The notes: a model not told the origin generated them from the letters alone. A DNA stretch of 38,021 bases from Limnobacter sp. (GCA_012513825.1 JAAZBL010000240.1:1-38021), one strand, 5' to 3'; shown: positions 16,403 to 25,347, numbered from the stretch's first letter. Translations and numbers: made by a program.

Positions 16403-17569
16403 ATGAATCGGCGAGGCGCAGCGCGCGGCACCCGTCGCTCGGGCGGAGGGTCGGAAGGGACGTCCGGCGTCCCCGACCTGCCGGTCGATCCGGTCCCCGA
16501 AAGCACGCCGGCGCAGGCGGCCGCGACGGCGCCGGCGTCGCGGCCGCGAGACGAGCCGCGGCGGGTCAGCCTCGCGCTGCAGGGCGGCGGTGCGCACGGG
16601 GCGTTCACCTGGGGCGTGCTCGACCGCTTGCTCGAAGACGATCGCATCGACTTCGAGGCGGTCAGCGGCACCAGTGCGGGTGCGATGAATGCGGCGGCAC
16701 TGGTGGCCGGAATGGCCGCCGGCGGGCGCGACGGTGCGCGCGAGGCGCTCGATCGCTTCTGGCTGACGACGAGCCGGATGGCGCTGTTCAGCCCGATGCA
16801 GCGCACGCTGACCGACCGGCTTCTCGGGCGGTGGAACCTCGATCGTTCGCCGGGTTTCTTCCTGTTCAACCTGTTCAGCCGGCTGTATTCGCCGTACCAG
16901 ACCAATCCGCTCGACCATCACCCGCTGCGCGAGCTGCTGACGCGCCAGATCGACATCGAGGCGGTGCGCGCGGCGCGGATGCGCGTCTTCGTGACGGCGA
17001 CCAACGTGCGCACGGGCCGCCCGCGCGTCTTCGACAATAGCGAGCTGTCGTACGACGCGCTGCTTGCGTCGGCCTGCCTGCCGTACCTTTACCAGGCCGT
17101 CGAGATCGACGGGGACGCGTACTGGGACGGCGGTTACATGGGCAATCCGGCGATCTGGCCGCTGATCTACGGTTGTGCGAGTGCCGACGTGGTGCTCGTG
17201 CAGATCAATCCGCTGGTGCGCGAGGGCGTGCCGACCACGGCGCTCGAGATCGAGAACAGGATGAACGAGATTTCGTTCAACGCGTCGCTGATGCACGAGA
17301 TGCGCGCGATCGGTTTCGTCCAGCGGCTGCTGAACGAAGGCGCGCTGACGCCCGAGGTCGCGAAGCGCTACAAGAACATGCGCATCCACATGATCGGCGA
17401 CGAGGAAGGCATGAAGTCCCTCGGCGTCACCAGCAAGTACAACGCCGAGCGCGCGTTCCTCGAGCGGCTGAAGGCCGCGGGCCGCGCTTGTACCGAGCGT
17501 TGGCTCGAAACGACCTACGACGACCTCGGCGTCCGTTCGAGCGTCGACGTTGCGAAGACCTTTCTCTGA
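16403..17569 (+). CDS. patatin-like phospholipase
   Basis: This 388-residue lipid acyl hydrolase has the patatin Ser-Asp dyad: oxyanion-hole motif LQGGGAHGAF, nucleophile Ser91 in GTSAG, and Asp242 in YWDGGYMGNP. The order and spacing match bacterial patatin-like proteins that cleave phospholipid or acylglycerol esters. The first ~50 residues are Arg/Pro/Ala-rich and disordered in appearance, with no signal peptide. I chose the ATG at 16403 because GGGAGAAG lies seven bases before it; an in-frame ATG at 16382 would add seven residues and has no ribosome site. An SDR gene follows after 20 bases on the same strand and is probably in the same transcript. Confidence 0.9.
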   Translation: MNRRGAARGTRRSGGGSEGTSGVPDLPVDPVPESTPAQAAATAPASRPRDEPRRVSLALQGGGAHGAFTWGVLDRLLEDDRIDFEAVSGTSAGAMNAAALVAGMAAGGRDGAREALDRFWLTTSRMALFSPMQRTLTDRLLGRWNLDRSPGFFLFNLFSRLYSPYQTNPLDHHPLRELLTRQIDIEAVRAARMRVFVTATNVRTGRPRVFDNSELSYDALLASACLPYLYQAVEIDGDAYWDGGYMGNPAIWPLIYGCASADVVLVQINPLVREGVPTTALEIENRMNEISFNASLMHEMRAIGFVQRLLNEGALTPEVAKRYKNMRIHMIGDEEGMKSLGVTSKYNAERAFLERLKAAGRACTERWLETTYDDLGVRSSVDVAKTFL

Positions 17570-17589
17570 ACCGCAGGAGGCGAAAGCCG

Positions 17590-18333
17590 ATGAACGACCG
17601 TACTCATCACAGAGCCATCGTGACCGGACACAGCCGCGGGCTCGGCGCCGCGATCACCGAAACGCTGCTCGAACGGGGCATTCCGGTGTTGGGCGTCTCG
17701 AGAACGCTGGACCCGAAGCTGCCCGATCGCTTTCCCGGGCTCGTCGAGCAGGTGGCGGTCGACCTGGCCGATGCCGACGTGCTCGCGGACTGGCTGTTGA
17801 GCGACGCACTGCGGAGCTGGGTCGCGCAATGCGAGGTGCCGCTGCTGGTCTCCAACGCCGGCACGCTCGGCCCGGTGGGTCCACTGCCGACGCAGGATCC
17901 GGCTGCGATCGCCAAGGCGGTCGCGCTGAACGTCGCGGCACCGCTGATGCTTGCAGGCGCCTTTGCCGCGGCGAGCGCCGCGGCAGCCGACCGGCGCATC
18001 GTGCAGGTCTCGAGCGGCGCGGGGCGCAACGCCTATCCGGGCTGGGCCGTTTACTGCGCGACGAAGGCCGCGCTCGATCACCATGCGCGCAGCGTCGCGC
18101 TCGACCGCACGCCGGGATTGCGGATCTGCAGCCTGGCTCCGGGCGTCGTCGATACCGACATGCAGGCCGAGATTCGCGCGACCAGCGTCGAACGCTTTCC
18201 GAATCGCGAGCGCTTCGTCGCGCTGAAGCGCGACGGTGCGCTGGCCACTCCGGGGGACACAGGCCGGCGCCTCGTCGCGTACCTGCTCGACGCGCGCTTC
18301 GGCGATCAGCCGGTGGCCGACCTGCGCGGCTAG
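17590..18333 (+). CDS. short-chain dehydrogenase/reductase (SDR family)
   Basis: This 247-residue classical SDR is predicted to reduce or oxidise a carbonyl/alcohol with NAD(P). It has the cofactor loop TGHSRGLG near the N-terminus, SNAGTLG, the catalytic serine in VSSGAG, and Tyr155-x3-Lys159 in YCATK. SRT after the second strand suggests NADP preference, with moderate confidence. The overall pattern resembles the sepiapterin reductase/YueD-like group, but the substrate is not assignable. The ATG at 17590 has an AGGAGG ribosome site at ten-base spacing and lies 20 bases after the patatin-like gene, suggesting joint expression. It ends 13 bases from the convergent PRC-barrel gene with no visible terminator. 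Confidence 0.9.
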   Translation: MNDRTHHRAIVTGHSRGLGAAITETLLERGIPVLGVSRTLDPKLPDRFPGLVEQVAVDLADADVLADWLLSDALRSWVAQCEVPLLVSNAGTLGPVGPLPTQDPAAIAKAVALNVAAPLMLAGAFAAASAAAADRRIVQVSSGAGRNAYPGWAVYCATKAALDHHARSVALDRTPGLRICSLAPGVVDTDMQAEIRATSVERFPNRERFVALKRDGALATPGDTGRRLVAYLLDARFGDQPVADLRG

Positions 18334-18346
18334 GACCGGCCGACCC

Positions 18347-18874
18347 TCAATCCTTCCACTCGGGCATGTCCTTCAGCTGGTCCTTGGTCAACGAGGTGAC
18401 CAGGCGGTCGCCCTGCAGCTTGACCTGATCGAACTGGACGACGACGTCGCGGTCGCCGATGCCGAGGAATCCACCGGCCTCGATGGCGAGCGCGACGACC
18501 TGGCCGGAGCGGTCGATCAGCACTTCGCTGACCTCGCCGATCTTTTCGCCGGCCGCGTTCGTGACATCCATGCCGTCGAGTTCGAGATAGCGCGCGTCAC
18601 CGCGGGCCGCGGCCGTCGAGCCGGTCGACGGCGTGGCGCCCGACGCCGCCGTTCCTGAGGTCGCACCCTGCGCGGCCGTGCCCGGCGTCGCGGTGCCGGT
18701 CGTCGCGCTGGTCGCCGAATCCGGCGAACTCGAGCCCACGGCCGGCGGCCTGTTGTCCATCGAGGTACCGCCTGCAGGTGCCGGCGTGCTGGTCGAACCC
18801 TGCTGCGCCATCGCGGCGGGGACGGTGAGTGCGGCGGCGATCAGTGCGGCGGGAAGTAGTCGAACGGTTTTCAT
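18347..18874 (-). CDS. exported PRC-barrel domain protein
   Basis: This 175-residue protein has a signal peptide (MKTVRLLPAALIAAALTVP, cleavage likely after AMAQ). A Ser/Thr/Ala/Gly-rich linker of about 65 residues follows, then one PRC-barrel domain (about residues 92-165). The domain reads YLELDGMDVTNAAGEKIGE, then VSEVLIDRSGQVVALAIEAG and the ISGDRDV-like turn GIGDRDVVVQFDQV. PRC barrels often act as adaptor or RNA/photosystem-linked modules; exported single-domain versions are common in proteobacteria but have no settled role. The ATG at 18874 has an AAAGGAG ribosome site ten bases away. The linker DNA is rich in short GC repeats. A function beyond periplasmic binding or scaffolding cannot be stated. 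Confidence 0.87.
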   Translation of the reverse strand: MKTVRLLPAALIAAALTVPAAMAQQGSTSTPAPAGGTSMDNRPPAVGSSSPDSATSATTGTATPGTAAQGATSGTAASGATPSTGSTAAARGDARYLELDGMDVTNAAGEKIGEVSEVLIDRSGQVVALAIEAGGFLGIGDRDVVVQFDQVKLQGDRLVTSLTKDQLKDMPEWKD

Positions 18875-19160
18875 CGGGCTGGCTCCTTTGACGTGGACTC
18901 GTCTGCGCGGCTGCGCGGCTGCGCGCCGGCCCGGAGACGGGTCGCGCGGCAGACGGGACTGGCTGCACGGCAAACGGGGGGCCCGACTTCGCGGTGATCG
19001 GCGTCTTGCTTCGCGGCCGATCGCACGGGGCGCGAGACGCGATCGCAACCGGATCGGGACCCGGCGGCGATTCGCGACCGATAGGGTGGAAATCGTCGGC
19101 ATCTTTCTGGCGCGGCGATGCACGACGGACCCGATTCGCGCCACAGGAAGGAGGCAAGTC
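18875..19160. other. 286-base divergent intergenic region with a short GC tandem repeat
   Basis: This is the longest non-coding stretch in the window, between the PRC-barrel gene (minus) and the methyltransferase gene (plus), so it should hold both promoters. I find CTGCGCGG repeated twice plus a partial third unit at 18903-18925, but no convincing sigma-70 boxes and no ORF with coding character. Confidence 0.4.
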
Positions 19161-20219
19161 ATGACGATCGATCAAGCGCGGCTCGAGGCCTTCGTCGGCA
19201 AGATGGTCGCCGACATGGGCGCCGCGATCAGCGCGCCGCTGGTGCGGCTGGGCGACCGGCTCGGTCTCTACAAGCAGATGGCCGGCGCCGGGCCGCTCTC
19301 GGCCGAGCAACTCGCCGAGCGCAGCGGCGTTCTCGAGCGCTACGTGCGCGAGTGGCTGAACGCCCAGGCTGCGAGCGGCTACGTCGACTACGATCCGGCC
19401 ACCGAGCGCTACACGCTCGGCGACGAGGCGGCGATGGTGCTCGCCGACGAGCGCAGCCCGGTGTTCATGGGCGGCGCCTTCGACATCATGAGCGCCGCGT
19501 TCGCCGACCAGGACAAGCTGCTCGACGCGTTCCGCCACGGCCGCGGACTCGGATGGCACGAACACGACAAGTGCCTGTTCTCGGGCACCGAACGCTTCTT
19601 CCGCTCGGGATACAACGCGCACCTGGTGCCCGAATGGATCCCGGCGATCGAAGGCGCGCGCGAAAAGCTCGAGGCCGGCGCCCGCGTGGCCGACGTCGGT
19701 TGCGGCTTCGGCGCGTCGACGATCGTGATGGCCAAGGCCTGGCCGAACTCGCGGTTCATCGGTTTCGACTATCACGAGCCGTCGATCGCCGCAGCGCGCG
19801 AGCGTGCGGCCGAGGCCGGCGTCGGCGACCGCGTCGAGTTCCAGGTTGCGGGCGCGAAGGACTATCCGGGGCGCGACTACGACCTGGTCACCTTCTTCGA
19901 CTGCCTGCACGACATGGGCGACCCGGTGGGCGCGGCGCGGCACGTGCGCGAATCGATCGACGACGACGGCATCTGGATGCTGGTCGAGCCGTTCGCCCAC
20001 GACAGCGTCGCCGACAACCTGAACCCCGTAGGGCGGATCTACTACTCGGCCTCGACGATGATCTGCACGCCGTGCTCGCTCGCGCAGGAAGTCGGCCTCG
20101 GGCTCGGGGCCCAGGCCGGCGAACGCAGGCTGCGCCAGGTCGCTACCGAGGGCGGTTTCGGCCGGTTCCACCGGGCCACCGAAACACCGTTCAACATGGT
20201 GTTCGAGGCTCGGGCCTGA
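19161..20219 (+). CDS. SAM-dependent methyltransferase with N-terminal winged-helix domain
   Basis: This is a 352-residue protein. Residues ~20-95 look like the winged-helix/dimerisation domain of O-methyltransferase-like proteins (LGLYKQMAGAGPLSAEQLAER followed by a recognition-like helix with RYVREWL). The class I methyltransferase fold follows, with motif I DVGCGFG at 178-184 and FIGFDYHEPSIAAAR as motif II with the acidic SAM-ribose ligand. FFDCLHDMGDP sits at motif IV, and WMLVEPFAHD follows. The target molecule is unknown. The ATG at 19161 is preceded by a very strong AGGAAGGAGG site. The 3' end lies four bases from the convergent cupin gene. Confidence 0.88.
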   Translation: MTIDQARLEAFVGKMVADMGAAISAPLVRLGDRLGLYKQMAGAGPLSAEQLAERSGVLERYVREWLNAQAASGYVDYDPATERYTLGDEAAMVLADERSPVFMGGAFDIMSAAFADQDKLLDAFRHGRGLGWHEHDKCLFSGTERFFRSGYNAHLVPEWIPAIEGAREKLEAGARVADVGCGFGASTIVMAKAWPNSRFIGFDYHEPSIAAARERAAEAGVGDRVEFQVAGAKDYPGRDYDLVTFFDCLHDMGDPVGAARHVRESIDDDGIWMLVEPFAHDSVADNLNPVGRIYYSASTMICTPCSLAQEVGLGLGAQAGERRLRQVATEGGFGRFHRATETPFNMVFEARA

Positions 20220-20223
20220 GCCC

Positions 20224-20508
20224 TTACTTCAGTTCGATCTCGATGAACACGAACTCGTGTTCGTTCGGATTGATCACGTTGTGTTCGACGCCGGCAAGGC
20301 GGGCGTACGAGGCGCCCGCCTTCAGCGCGCTCTCGACGACGCCTTCGGGCGTCTCGAGCTGCAGCAGGCCGGTCGTCATCGGCACGATCACGTAGTCCAG
20401 CGCGTGACGATGATGGCCGGTTTCGGCGCCGCCCGCGAAGCGCCATTCGGTCACCTTGACGCGGTCGTTGTCGATCTGCACGGTGGGAACTGCGCGCGGA
20501 CGGGACAT
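20224..20508 (-). CDS. small single-domain cupin protein
   Basis: This 94-residue protein forms one cupin barrel. Motif 1 appears as GGAETGHHRHALDY, with His-x-His and Asp in place of the usual Glu, and motif 2 as RLAGVEHNVIN with the third histidine. A bound divalent metal is therefore plausible. Such small cupins range from dioxygenases to sugar- or signal-binding proteins, so no reaction is claimed. The ATG at 20508 has GGAG eight bases upstream. It is divergent from the class III transaminase gene across 86 bases, which contain a TACACT element at 20557 that could be a -10 box for the plus-strand gene. Confidence 0.82.
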   Translation of the reverse strand: MSRPRAVPTVQIDNDRVKVTEWRFAGGAETGHHRHALDYVIVPMTTGLLQLETPEGVVESALKAGASYARLAGVEHNVINPNEHEFVFIEIELK

Positions 20509-20594
20509 GCGAATCTCCTTGACGGGGACTACCCGAGTCTAACGCCGGGGCACGGCTACACTAGGCCCATCGTCCGTCAGCCATCGTCAGCATC

Positions 20595-21983
20595 ATGACC
20601 CACACCCCCTCCGGCGCTTCGGTCGCCGAGCTTTCCGGTTCCGAGCTGGCGCGCCAGGACATCGCCGCGCACCTGCACCCGTACACGAACCTTGCCGCGC
20701 ACGCGGAAGTCGGGCCGATGGTGATCCGCCGCGGCGACGGCATCTTCATCGAAGACGACCAGGGCAGGCGCTATCTCGAAGCGATGGCCGGGCTCTGGTG
20801 CGCGTCGCTGGGGTTCAGCAACCGGCGTCTCGCGCAGGCCGGTGCGCAGGCGCTGGCCACGCTGCCGAACTATCACACGTTCAACCACCGCTCGAACCCG
20901 GCAACGATCGAACTGGCCGAGCGGCTGCTGGCAATCGCGCCGGTGCCGATGTCGAAGGTGTTCTTCGCGAACTCGGGCTCCGAGGCCAACGATTCGGCGG
21001 TCAAGCTCGTCTGGTACTACCACAACGCGATCGGCAAGCCGGCCAAGAAGAAGATCATCGCGCGACGCAATGCCTACCATGGCGTGACCGTCGCTTCGGC
21101 GAGCCTCGGCGGGCTGCCGGCGAACCACCGCGACTTCGACCTGCCGATCGAGCGGATCCTGCACGTCGACTGTCCGCACCACTATCGTTACGGCGAGCCG
21201 GGCGAGAGCGAAGAGGCCTTCGCGACGCGGCTGGCCGAGGCGCTCGAACGACGGATCCTCGAAGAGGGCCCGGATACCGTCGCGGCCTTCCTCGCCGAGC
21301 CGGTCATGGGCGCGGGCGGCGTCATCGTGCCGCCGGCCGGCTATTTCGAGAAGGTGCAGGCGGTGCTGCGCAAGTACGAGGTGCTGCTGATCGCCGACGA
21401 AGTCATCTGCGGCTTCTGCCGCACCGGCGAGATGTTCGGTTCCACGACCTTCGGCCTGCGTCCCGACGTCCTGACCGCGGCCAAGGCGCTTTCCTCGGGC
21501 TATGTGCCGATCTCGGCGCTGATGCTGTCGGAGAAACTGCATGCGGCGATCGCCGACAACAGCGGCCGCATCGGCACCTTCGGGCACGGCTTCACCTATT
21601 CCGGGCACCCGGTCGCGTCGGCGGTCGCGCTCGAGACGCTGCGCATCTACGAGGAGGAGCGCATGCTCGAGCACGTTCAGACGATCGCGCCGCGCTTCCA
21701 GCAGCGGTTGCGGCGCCTCGGCGAGCACCCGCTGGTCGGCGAAGCGCGCGGCGTCGGGCTGATCGGCGCCGTCGAGCTGAGCGCCGACAAGGCCAGCCGC
21801 ACGGCCTTCGATCCGGCGGCGAAGGTCGGCGCCCGGGTTGCGCAACTGGCGCTCGACGAAGGGCTGGTCGTCCGGGCGATGGGCGATACGGTCGCGTTCT
21901 GCCCGCCGCTGATCATCACCGCCCAGCAGGTCGACGAGATGTTCGACCGCTTCGAGCGCACGCTTCAGCGTCTCGCTCGCTGA
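20595..21983 (+). CDS. class III omega-aminotransferase (PLP-dependent)
   Basis: This 462-residue cytoplasmic transaminase moves a terminal amino group, probably from a diamine, beta-alanine or other omega-amino acid, to pyruvate or another keto acid. Features in order are GLWCASLGFSN near residue 67, the phosphate-binding FFANSGSEAND, NAYHGVTVAS, AEPVMGAGGVIVPP, IADEVICGFCRTG with the PLP-nitrogen Asp, Lys297 in AAKALSSGY as the PLP lysine, and GFTYSGHPVA. The length and motifs fit the omega-amino acid:pyruvate / putrescine aminotransferase subgroup. The next gene, a cytochrome c, begins 84 bases downstream, so a shared transcript is possible but not required. Confidence 0.92.
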   Translation: MTHTPSGASVAELSGSELARQDIAAHLHPYTNLAAHAEVGPMVIRRGDGIFIEDDQGRRYLEAMAGLWCASLGFSNRRLAQAGAQALATLPNYHTFNHRSNPATIELAERLLAIAPVPMSKVFFANSGSEANDSAVKLVWYYHNAIGKPAKKKIIARRNAYHGVTVASASLGGLPANHRDFDLPIERILHVDCPHHYRYGEPGESEEAFATRLAEALERRILEEGPDTVAAFLAEPVMGAGGVIVPPAGYFEKVQAVLRKYEVLLIADEVICGFCRTGEMFGSTTFGLRPDVLTAAKALSSGYVPISALMLSEKLHAAIADNSGRIGTFGHGFTYSGHPVASAVALETLRIYEEERMLEHVQTIAPRFQQRLRRLGEHPLVGEARGVGLIGAVELSADKASRTAFDPAAKVGARVAQLALDEGLVVRAMGDTVAFCPPLIITAQQVDEMFDRFERTLQRLAR

Positions 21984-22067
21984 GGGGTCCGGCGGCGGCC
22001 GGCCCGGCAGTGCCCGCATCGAAAGGGTGGGCAGGCTGCTAGCATTGGCCGTTTTCCTCCTCTCACG

Positions 22068-22820
22068 ATGCACGCTTCGAATACGAATGCCGCGTCGCCG
22101 CGGTGCGCGCGACGCTTGCTGCGCATGCGGCTGGCGAACCGGGTGCTGATCGCCCTGCTTTCGTTCGGCGGCGTGGCCGCGACAGCGCTCGCCGAGGTGC
22201 CCGACACGATCGGCCAGCGCGTGCTGGCCTGTGTCGCCTGTCACGGCGAAGAAGGGCGTGCGACGCCCGAGGGCTACCTGCCGCGCATCGCCGGCAAGCC
22301 GGCGGGCTACCTGTACAACCAGCTGCTGAACTTTCGCGACGGCCGCCGGCACAACGCGGCGATGAGCCGGATGCTCGCCTACCTGTCCGACGACTATCTG
22401 CGCGAGATCGCCGAATATTTCGCGTCGGTCGACCTGCCGCATCCGCCGCCGCAGGCGCCGGCCGCGACCCCCGCGATGCTCGCCCGCGGCGAGACGCTGG
22501 TCAGGCACGGCGACGCTGACCGGCGGCTGCCGTCCTGCGCCGCCTGTCACGGCCACGCGCTGACCGGGGTCGAACCGGCGGTGCCCGGCCTGCTCGGCCT
22601 GCCTCGCGATTACCTGGCCGGACAGTTCGGTGCCTGGAAGACGGGGCTGCGGCATGCGCAGGCGCCCGACTGCATGGCCGAGATCGCCGAGCGGATGCGG
22701 CCCGACGACGTCGCATCGGTGGTGAACTGGCTGGCGTCGCAACCGGTGCCCGCCGATTCGCGGCCCGCGGCGAATGCGCCGGAACCGCCGCCGATGCGCT
22801 GCGGAGGCATCGCGCAATGA
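22068..22820 (+). CDS. di-haem cytochrome c (periplasmic or membrane-associated)
   Basis: This 250-residue electron carrier has two C-x-x-C-H haem sites, C55-VA-C58-H59 and C157-AA-C160-H161, each followed by the class I cytochrome pattern with a distal Met region (AAMSRMLAYLSDDYLREIAEYF in the first half). The two halves look like tandem copies of the cytochrome c4/c553 type. The start is uncertain: ATG 22068 has no ribosome site, whereas ATG 22125 (residue 20) directly begins a signal peptide, MRLANRVLIALLSFGG, with cleavage near ALA-EV. The stop overlaps the ATG of the next cytochrome gene by four bases (ATGA), so the two are co-translated and probably work in series. Confidence 0.9.
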   Translation: MHASNTNAASPRCARRLLRMRLANRVLIALLSFGGVAATALAEVPDTIGQRVLACVACHGEEGRATPEGYLPRIAGKPAGYLYNQLLNFRDGRRHNAAMSRMLAYLSDDYLREIAEYFASVDLPHPPPQAPAATPAMLARGETLVRHGDADRRLPSCAACHGHALTGVEPAVPGLLGLPRDYLAGQFGAWKTGLRHAQAPDCMAEIAERMRPDDVASVVNWLASQPVPADSRPAANAPEPPPMRCGGIAQ

Positions 22821-24106
22821 CGGCGAAGCAAGCGAAGACGGGCCGCAGGCGCTGGCTGCCTGCGCTGGCGATCGTCGTGGCCGCAATCGCGGCACTGGCG
22901 GCGCTCGTCGCGTTCCTGAACCTGCGCGGCGAATCGCCGGTCGGGCAGGTCGCTGCGACCGCGCCGTCGGCGGAGACGATCCGGCGCGGCGCGTACCTGG
23001 CGCTCGCAGGCAACTGCGCCGGCTGCCATACGGCGCCCGACGGCACCGGGTATGCCGGCGGGCGCGGCATCGAAACGCCGTTCGGCGTCATCTTCGCGTC
23101 GAACCTGACGCCCGATCCCGACACCGGGATCGGCGACTGGTCGGCGGACGAGTTCTGGCGAGCGATGCACAACGGACGCTCGAAGGACGGCCGGCTCCTC
23201 TATCCGGCCTTTCCGTATCCGAACTACACGCAGGTCACGCGCGAGGACTCCGACGCGATCTACGCGTTCCTGCAGAGCCTGCCGCCGGTAGTGCGACCGA
23301 ACCGGGCTCATGCGCTGCGCTTTCCGTACGGGCTGCAGGCTTCGCTGGCGGTCTGGCGTGCGCTGTTTTTCAAGCCGGCCGCCTTCGAACCCGATCCGGC
23401 GCGGCCGGCCGAGTGGAACCGCGGTGCCTACCTGGTGCGCTCGCTCGGGCACTGCGGCGCCTGTCATTCGCCGCGCAACTTCCTGGGCGCCGTCGCACCG
23501 GCCAGCGAGTTCACCGGCGGTCCGCTGTCGGGCGCCGGCTGGTACGCGCCGTCGCTGAAGGCGGCCGAGGAGGCCGGCGTCGCGCACTGGGAGATCGCCG
23601 ACATCGTCTCGCTCCTGCAGACGGGCCAGTCGCAGCGGGCCAGCGCGATCGGGCCGATGGCCGAAGTCGTGTTCCGCTCGACGCAGCACCTGGACGAGGC
23701 CGACCTGCAGGCGATGGCGGTGTTCCTGAAGTCGCTGTCGCCGCAACCGGTCGCCGTCGACGAAGCCCCGGAGCCGTCGGCGGCCCTCCTCGACCGGGGC
23801 CGCGAAGTCTACGAAGCGCAGTGTGCCAACTGCCATGGCGACGAAGGCGAAGGCGCAGCCGGGGCCTATGCGCCGCTGGCCGGCAATCGCGCGGTCACGA
23901 TGGCGTCGTCGGCGAACGTCGTGCGAATGGTCCTCGACGGCGGCTTCACGCCTTCGACGACCGGCAATCCGCGGCCCTACGGAATGCCGCCGTTTGCGCA
24001 TTCGCTCGACAACGCCGATATTGCAGCGGTCGTCAGCTATATCCGCAACGCCTGGGGCAACCGGGCGTCGCAGGTGTCGCCGCTCGACCTGATGCGCTAC
24101 CGTTGA
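22817..24106 (+). CDS. membrane-anchored tri-haem cytochrome c (alcohol dehydrogenase cytochrome-subunit type)
   Basis: This 429-residue protein has an N-terminal hydrophobic anchor or uncleaved signal (about residues 13-34) and three C-x-x-C-H sites: C67-AG-C70-H71, C213-GA-C216-H217 and C336-AN-C339-H340. The arrangement, with ETPFGVIFASNLTPDPDTGIGDW after the first haem, is that of the cytochrome subunit of membrane alcohol, gluconate or aldehyde dehydrogenases, which passes electrons from a periplasmic dehydrogenase to ubiquinone or a terminal oxidase. The dehydrogenase subunits (PQQ, flavin or molybdenum type) are absent here, so the electron donor is unknown. It overlaps the upstream di-haem cytochrome by four bases. 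Confidence 0.92.
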   Translation: MTAKQAKTGRRRWLPALAIVVAAIAALAALVAFLNLRGESPVGQVAATAPSAETIRRGAYLALAGNCAGCHTAPDGTGYAGGRGIETPFGVIFASNLTPDPDTGIGDWSADEFWRAMHNGRSKDGRLLYPAFPYPNYTQVTREDSDAIYAFLQSLPPVVRPNRAHALRFPYGLQASLAVWRALFFKPAAFEPDPARPAEWNRGAYLVRSLGHCGACHSPRNFLGAVAPASEFTGGPLSGAGWYAPSLKAAEEAGVAHWEIADIVSLLQTGQSQRASAIGPMAEVVFRSTQHLDEADLQAMAVFLKSLSPQPVAVDEAPEPSAALLDRGREVYEAQCANCHGDEGEGAAGAYAPLAGNRAVTMASSANVVRMVLDGGFTPSTTGNPRPYGMPPFAHSLDNADIAAVVSYIRNAWGNRASQVSPLDLMRYR

Positions 24107-24147
24107 CGGCGCCGTCCGCACCGTTCCTATTTGAAGGAAAGCAGAAC

Positions 24148-25347
24148 GTGTTCAGCAACATCCCCCCCTACGACGGCGACCCGATCCTGTCGCTGCAGGA
24201 GACCTACGCGCTCGATCCGCGTGCCGATCGCGTCAACCTGAGCATCGGTTTCTACTACGACGAGGACGGTCGCCTGCCGGTGCTGCGTTCGGTGCTCGAC
24301 GCGCATTCGGCGCTCGGCACCACGCACCTGGGCCGCGGCTACCTGCCGATGAGCGGCGATCCTGCCTATTGCAGTGCGGTCCGGCCGCTGGTCTTCGGGG
24401 ACGACTGCGAGGCCTGCGTCGACGGGCGCGTGGCCACGATACAGACTCTCGGCGGCTCGGGCGCGCTGAAGGTGGGCGCCGACTTCCTGTTCAGCGCGTG
24501 GCCGCGCTCGCGGGTCTGCATCAGCGATCCGACCTGGGACAACCACCGGGCGATCTTCGAGGGCGCCGGCTTCGAGGTCGAGGCCTATCCGTACTTCGAC
24601 AGCGCCACCGGCGCGGTCGACTTCGCCGGGATGATTGCTTTCATCGGAGCGCTGCCGGCGCACAGCATCGTCGTGCTGCATCCGTGCTGCCACAACCCGA
24701 CCGGTGCCGACCCGACGCCGGCGCAGTGGGACGAACTGATCGCGCTGATGGCCGCGCGCCGGCTGATCGCGTTCTTCGACATGGCCTACCAGGGGTTCGC
24801 CCGCGGCATCGACGAAGACCGCTACGCGGTGCGCGCGGCCGCCGATGCCGGGATGTCCTTCGTCGTCTCGCAGTCGTTCTCGAAGACCTTCGCGCTGTAC
24901 GCGCAGCGCTGCGGCAGCCTGAGCGTCGTCTGCGCCAGCAGCGAGGAGGCGCAGCGTTCGCTCGGGCACCTGCAGCGCATGGTCCGGCGCAACTACTCGA
25001 GCCCGCCGTCCTACGGTTCGCGGCTGATCGAGCACGTGCTGTCCGACGACAGCCTGCGCACCGCGTGGTTCGACGAGGTCGCCGGGATGCGCGCACGGAT
25101 GGCGAGGATGCGAGGCCGGCTGCACGAGGCACTGACGGCCGACGCGAAGGACGGCGACTGGGGCTTCCTGCTGCAGCAGAACGGGATGTTCAGCTACGCG
25201 CCGGCCCTCGGCCGTCACGCGTTGGCGCTCCGGAACGACTTCGGCGTCTACATCCTCGAGTCGGGCCGGATCTGCATCGCCGGCCTCACGAGCGGCAACG
25301 TCGCGCACGTGGCGCGCGCCTTTGCCGAGGTCGCGTCGGCCGGCTGA
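24148..25347 (+). CDS. class I aminotransferase, aromatic amino acid/aspartate type
   Basis: This 399-residue PLP enzyme matches the aspartate/tyrosine aminotransferase subgroup Ialpha: FSNIPPYDGDPILSLQETY at the start, TLGGSGALKVGADF, HPCCHNPTGADPT, FFDMAYQGFARG, and Lys246 in SQSFSKTFALYAQRCGSL as the PLP lysine with the following conserved Arg. It would swap amino groups between aromatic amino acids or aspartate and 2-oxoglutarate. The start is GTG at 24148; there is no ATG in the right place, and an AAGGAAAG ribosome site lies about nine bases upstream. It begins 41 bases after the tri-haem cytochrome. Its last 62 bases overlap the convergent SCO-MauG gene. Confidence 0.92.
   Translation: MFSNIPPYDGDPILSLQETYALDPRADRVNLSIGFYYDEDGRLPVLRSVLDAHSALGTTHLGRGYLPMSGDPAYCSAVRPLVFGDDCEACVDGRVATIQTLGGSGALKVGADFLFSAWPRSRVCISDPTWDNHRAIFEGAGFEVEAYPYFDSATGAVDFAGMIAFIGALPAHSIVVLHPCCHNPTGADPTPAQWDELIALMAARRLIAFFDMAYQGFARGIDEDRYAVRAAADAGMSFVVSQSFSKTFALYAQRCGSLSVVCASSEEAQRSLGHLQRMVRRNYSSPPSYGSRLIEHVLSDDSLRTAWFDEVAGMRARMARMRGRLHEALTADAKDGDWGFLLQQNGMFSYAPALGRHALALRNDFGVYILESGRICIAGLTSGNVAHVARAFAEVASAG

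Noticed and set aside
20577-22895. A 772-codon minus-strand frame opposite the transaminase and cytochrome genes
   Set aside because: It is an antisense shadow of two well-supported genes and has no motif of its own.
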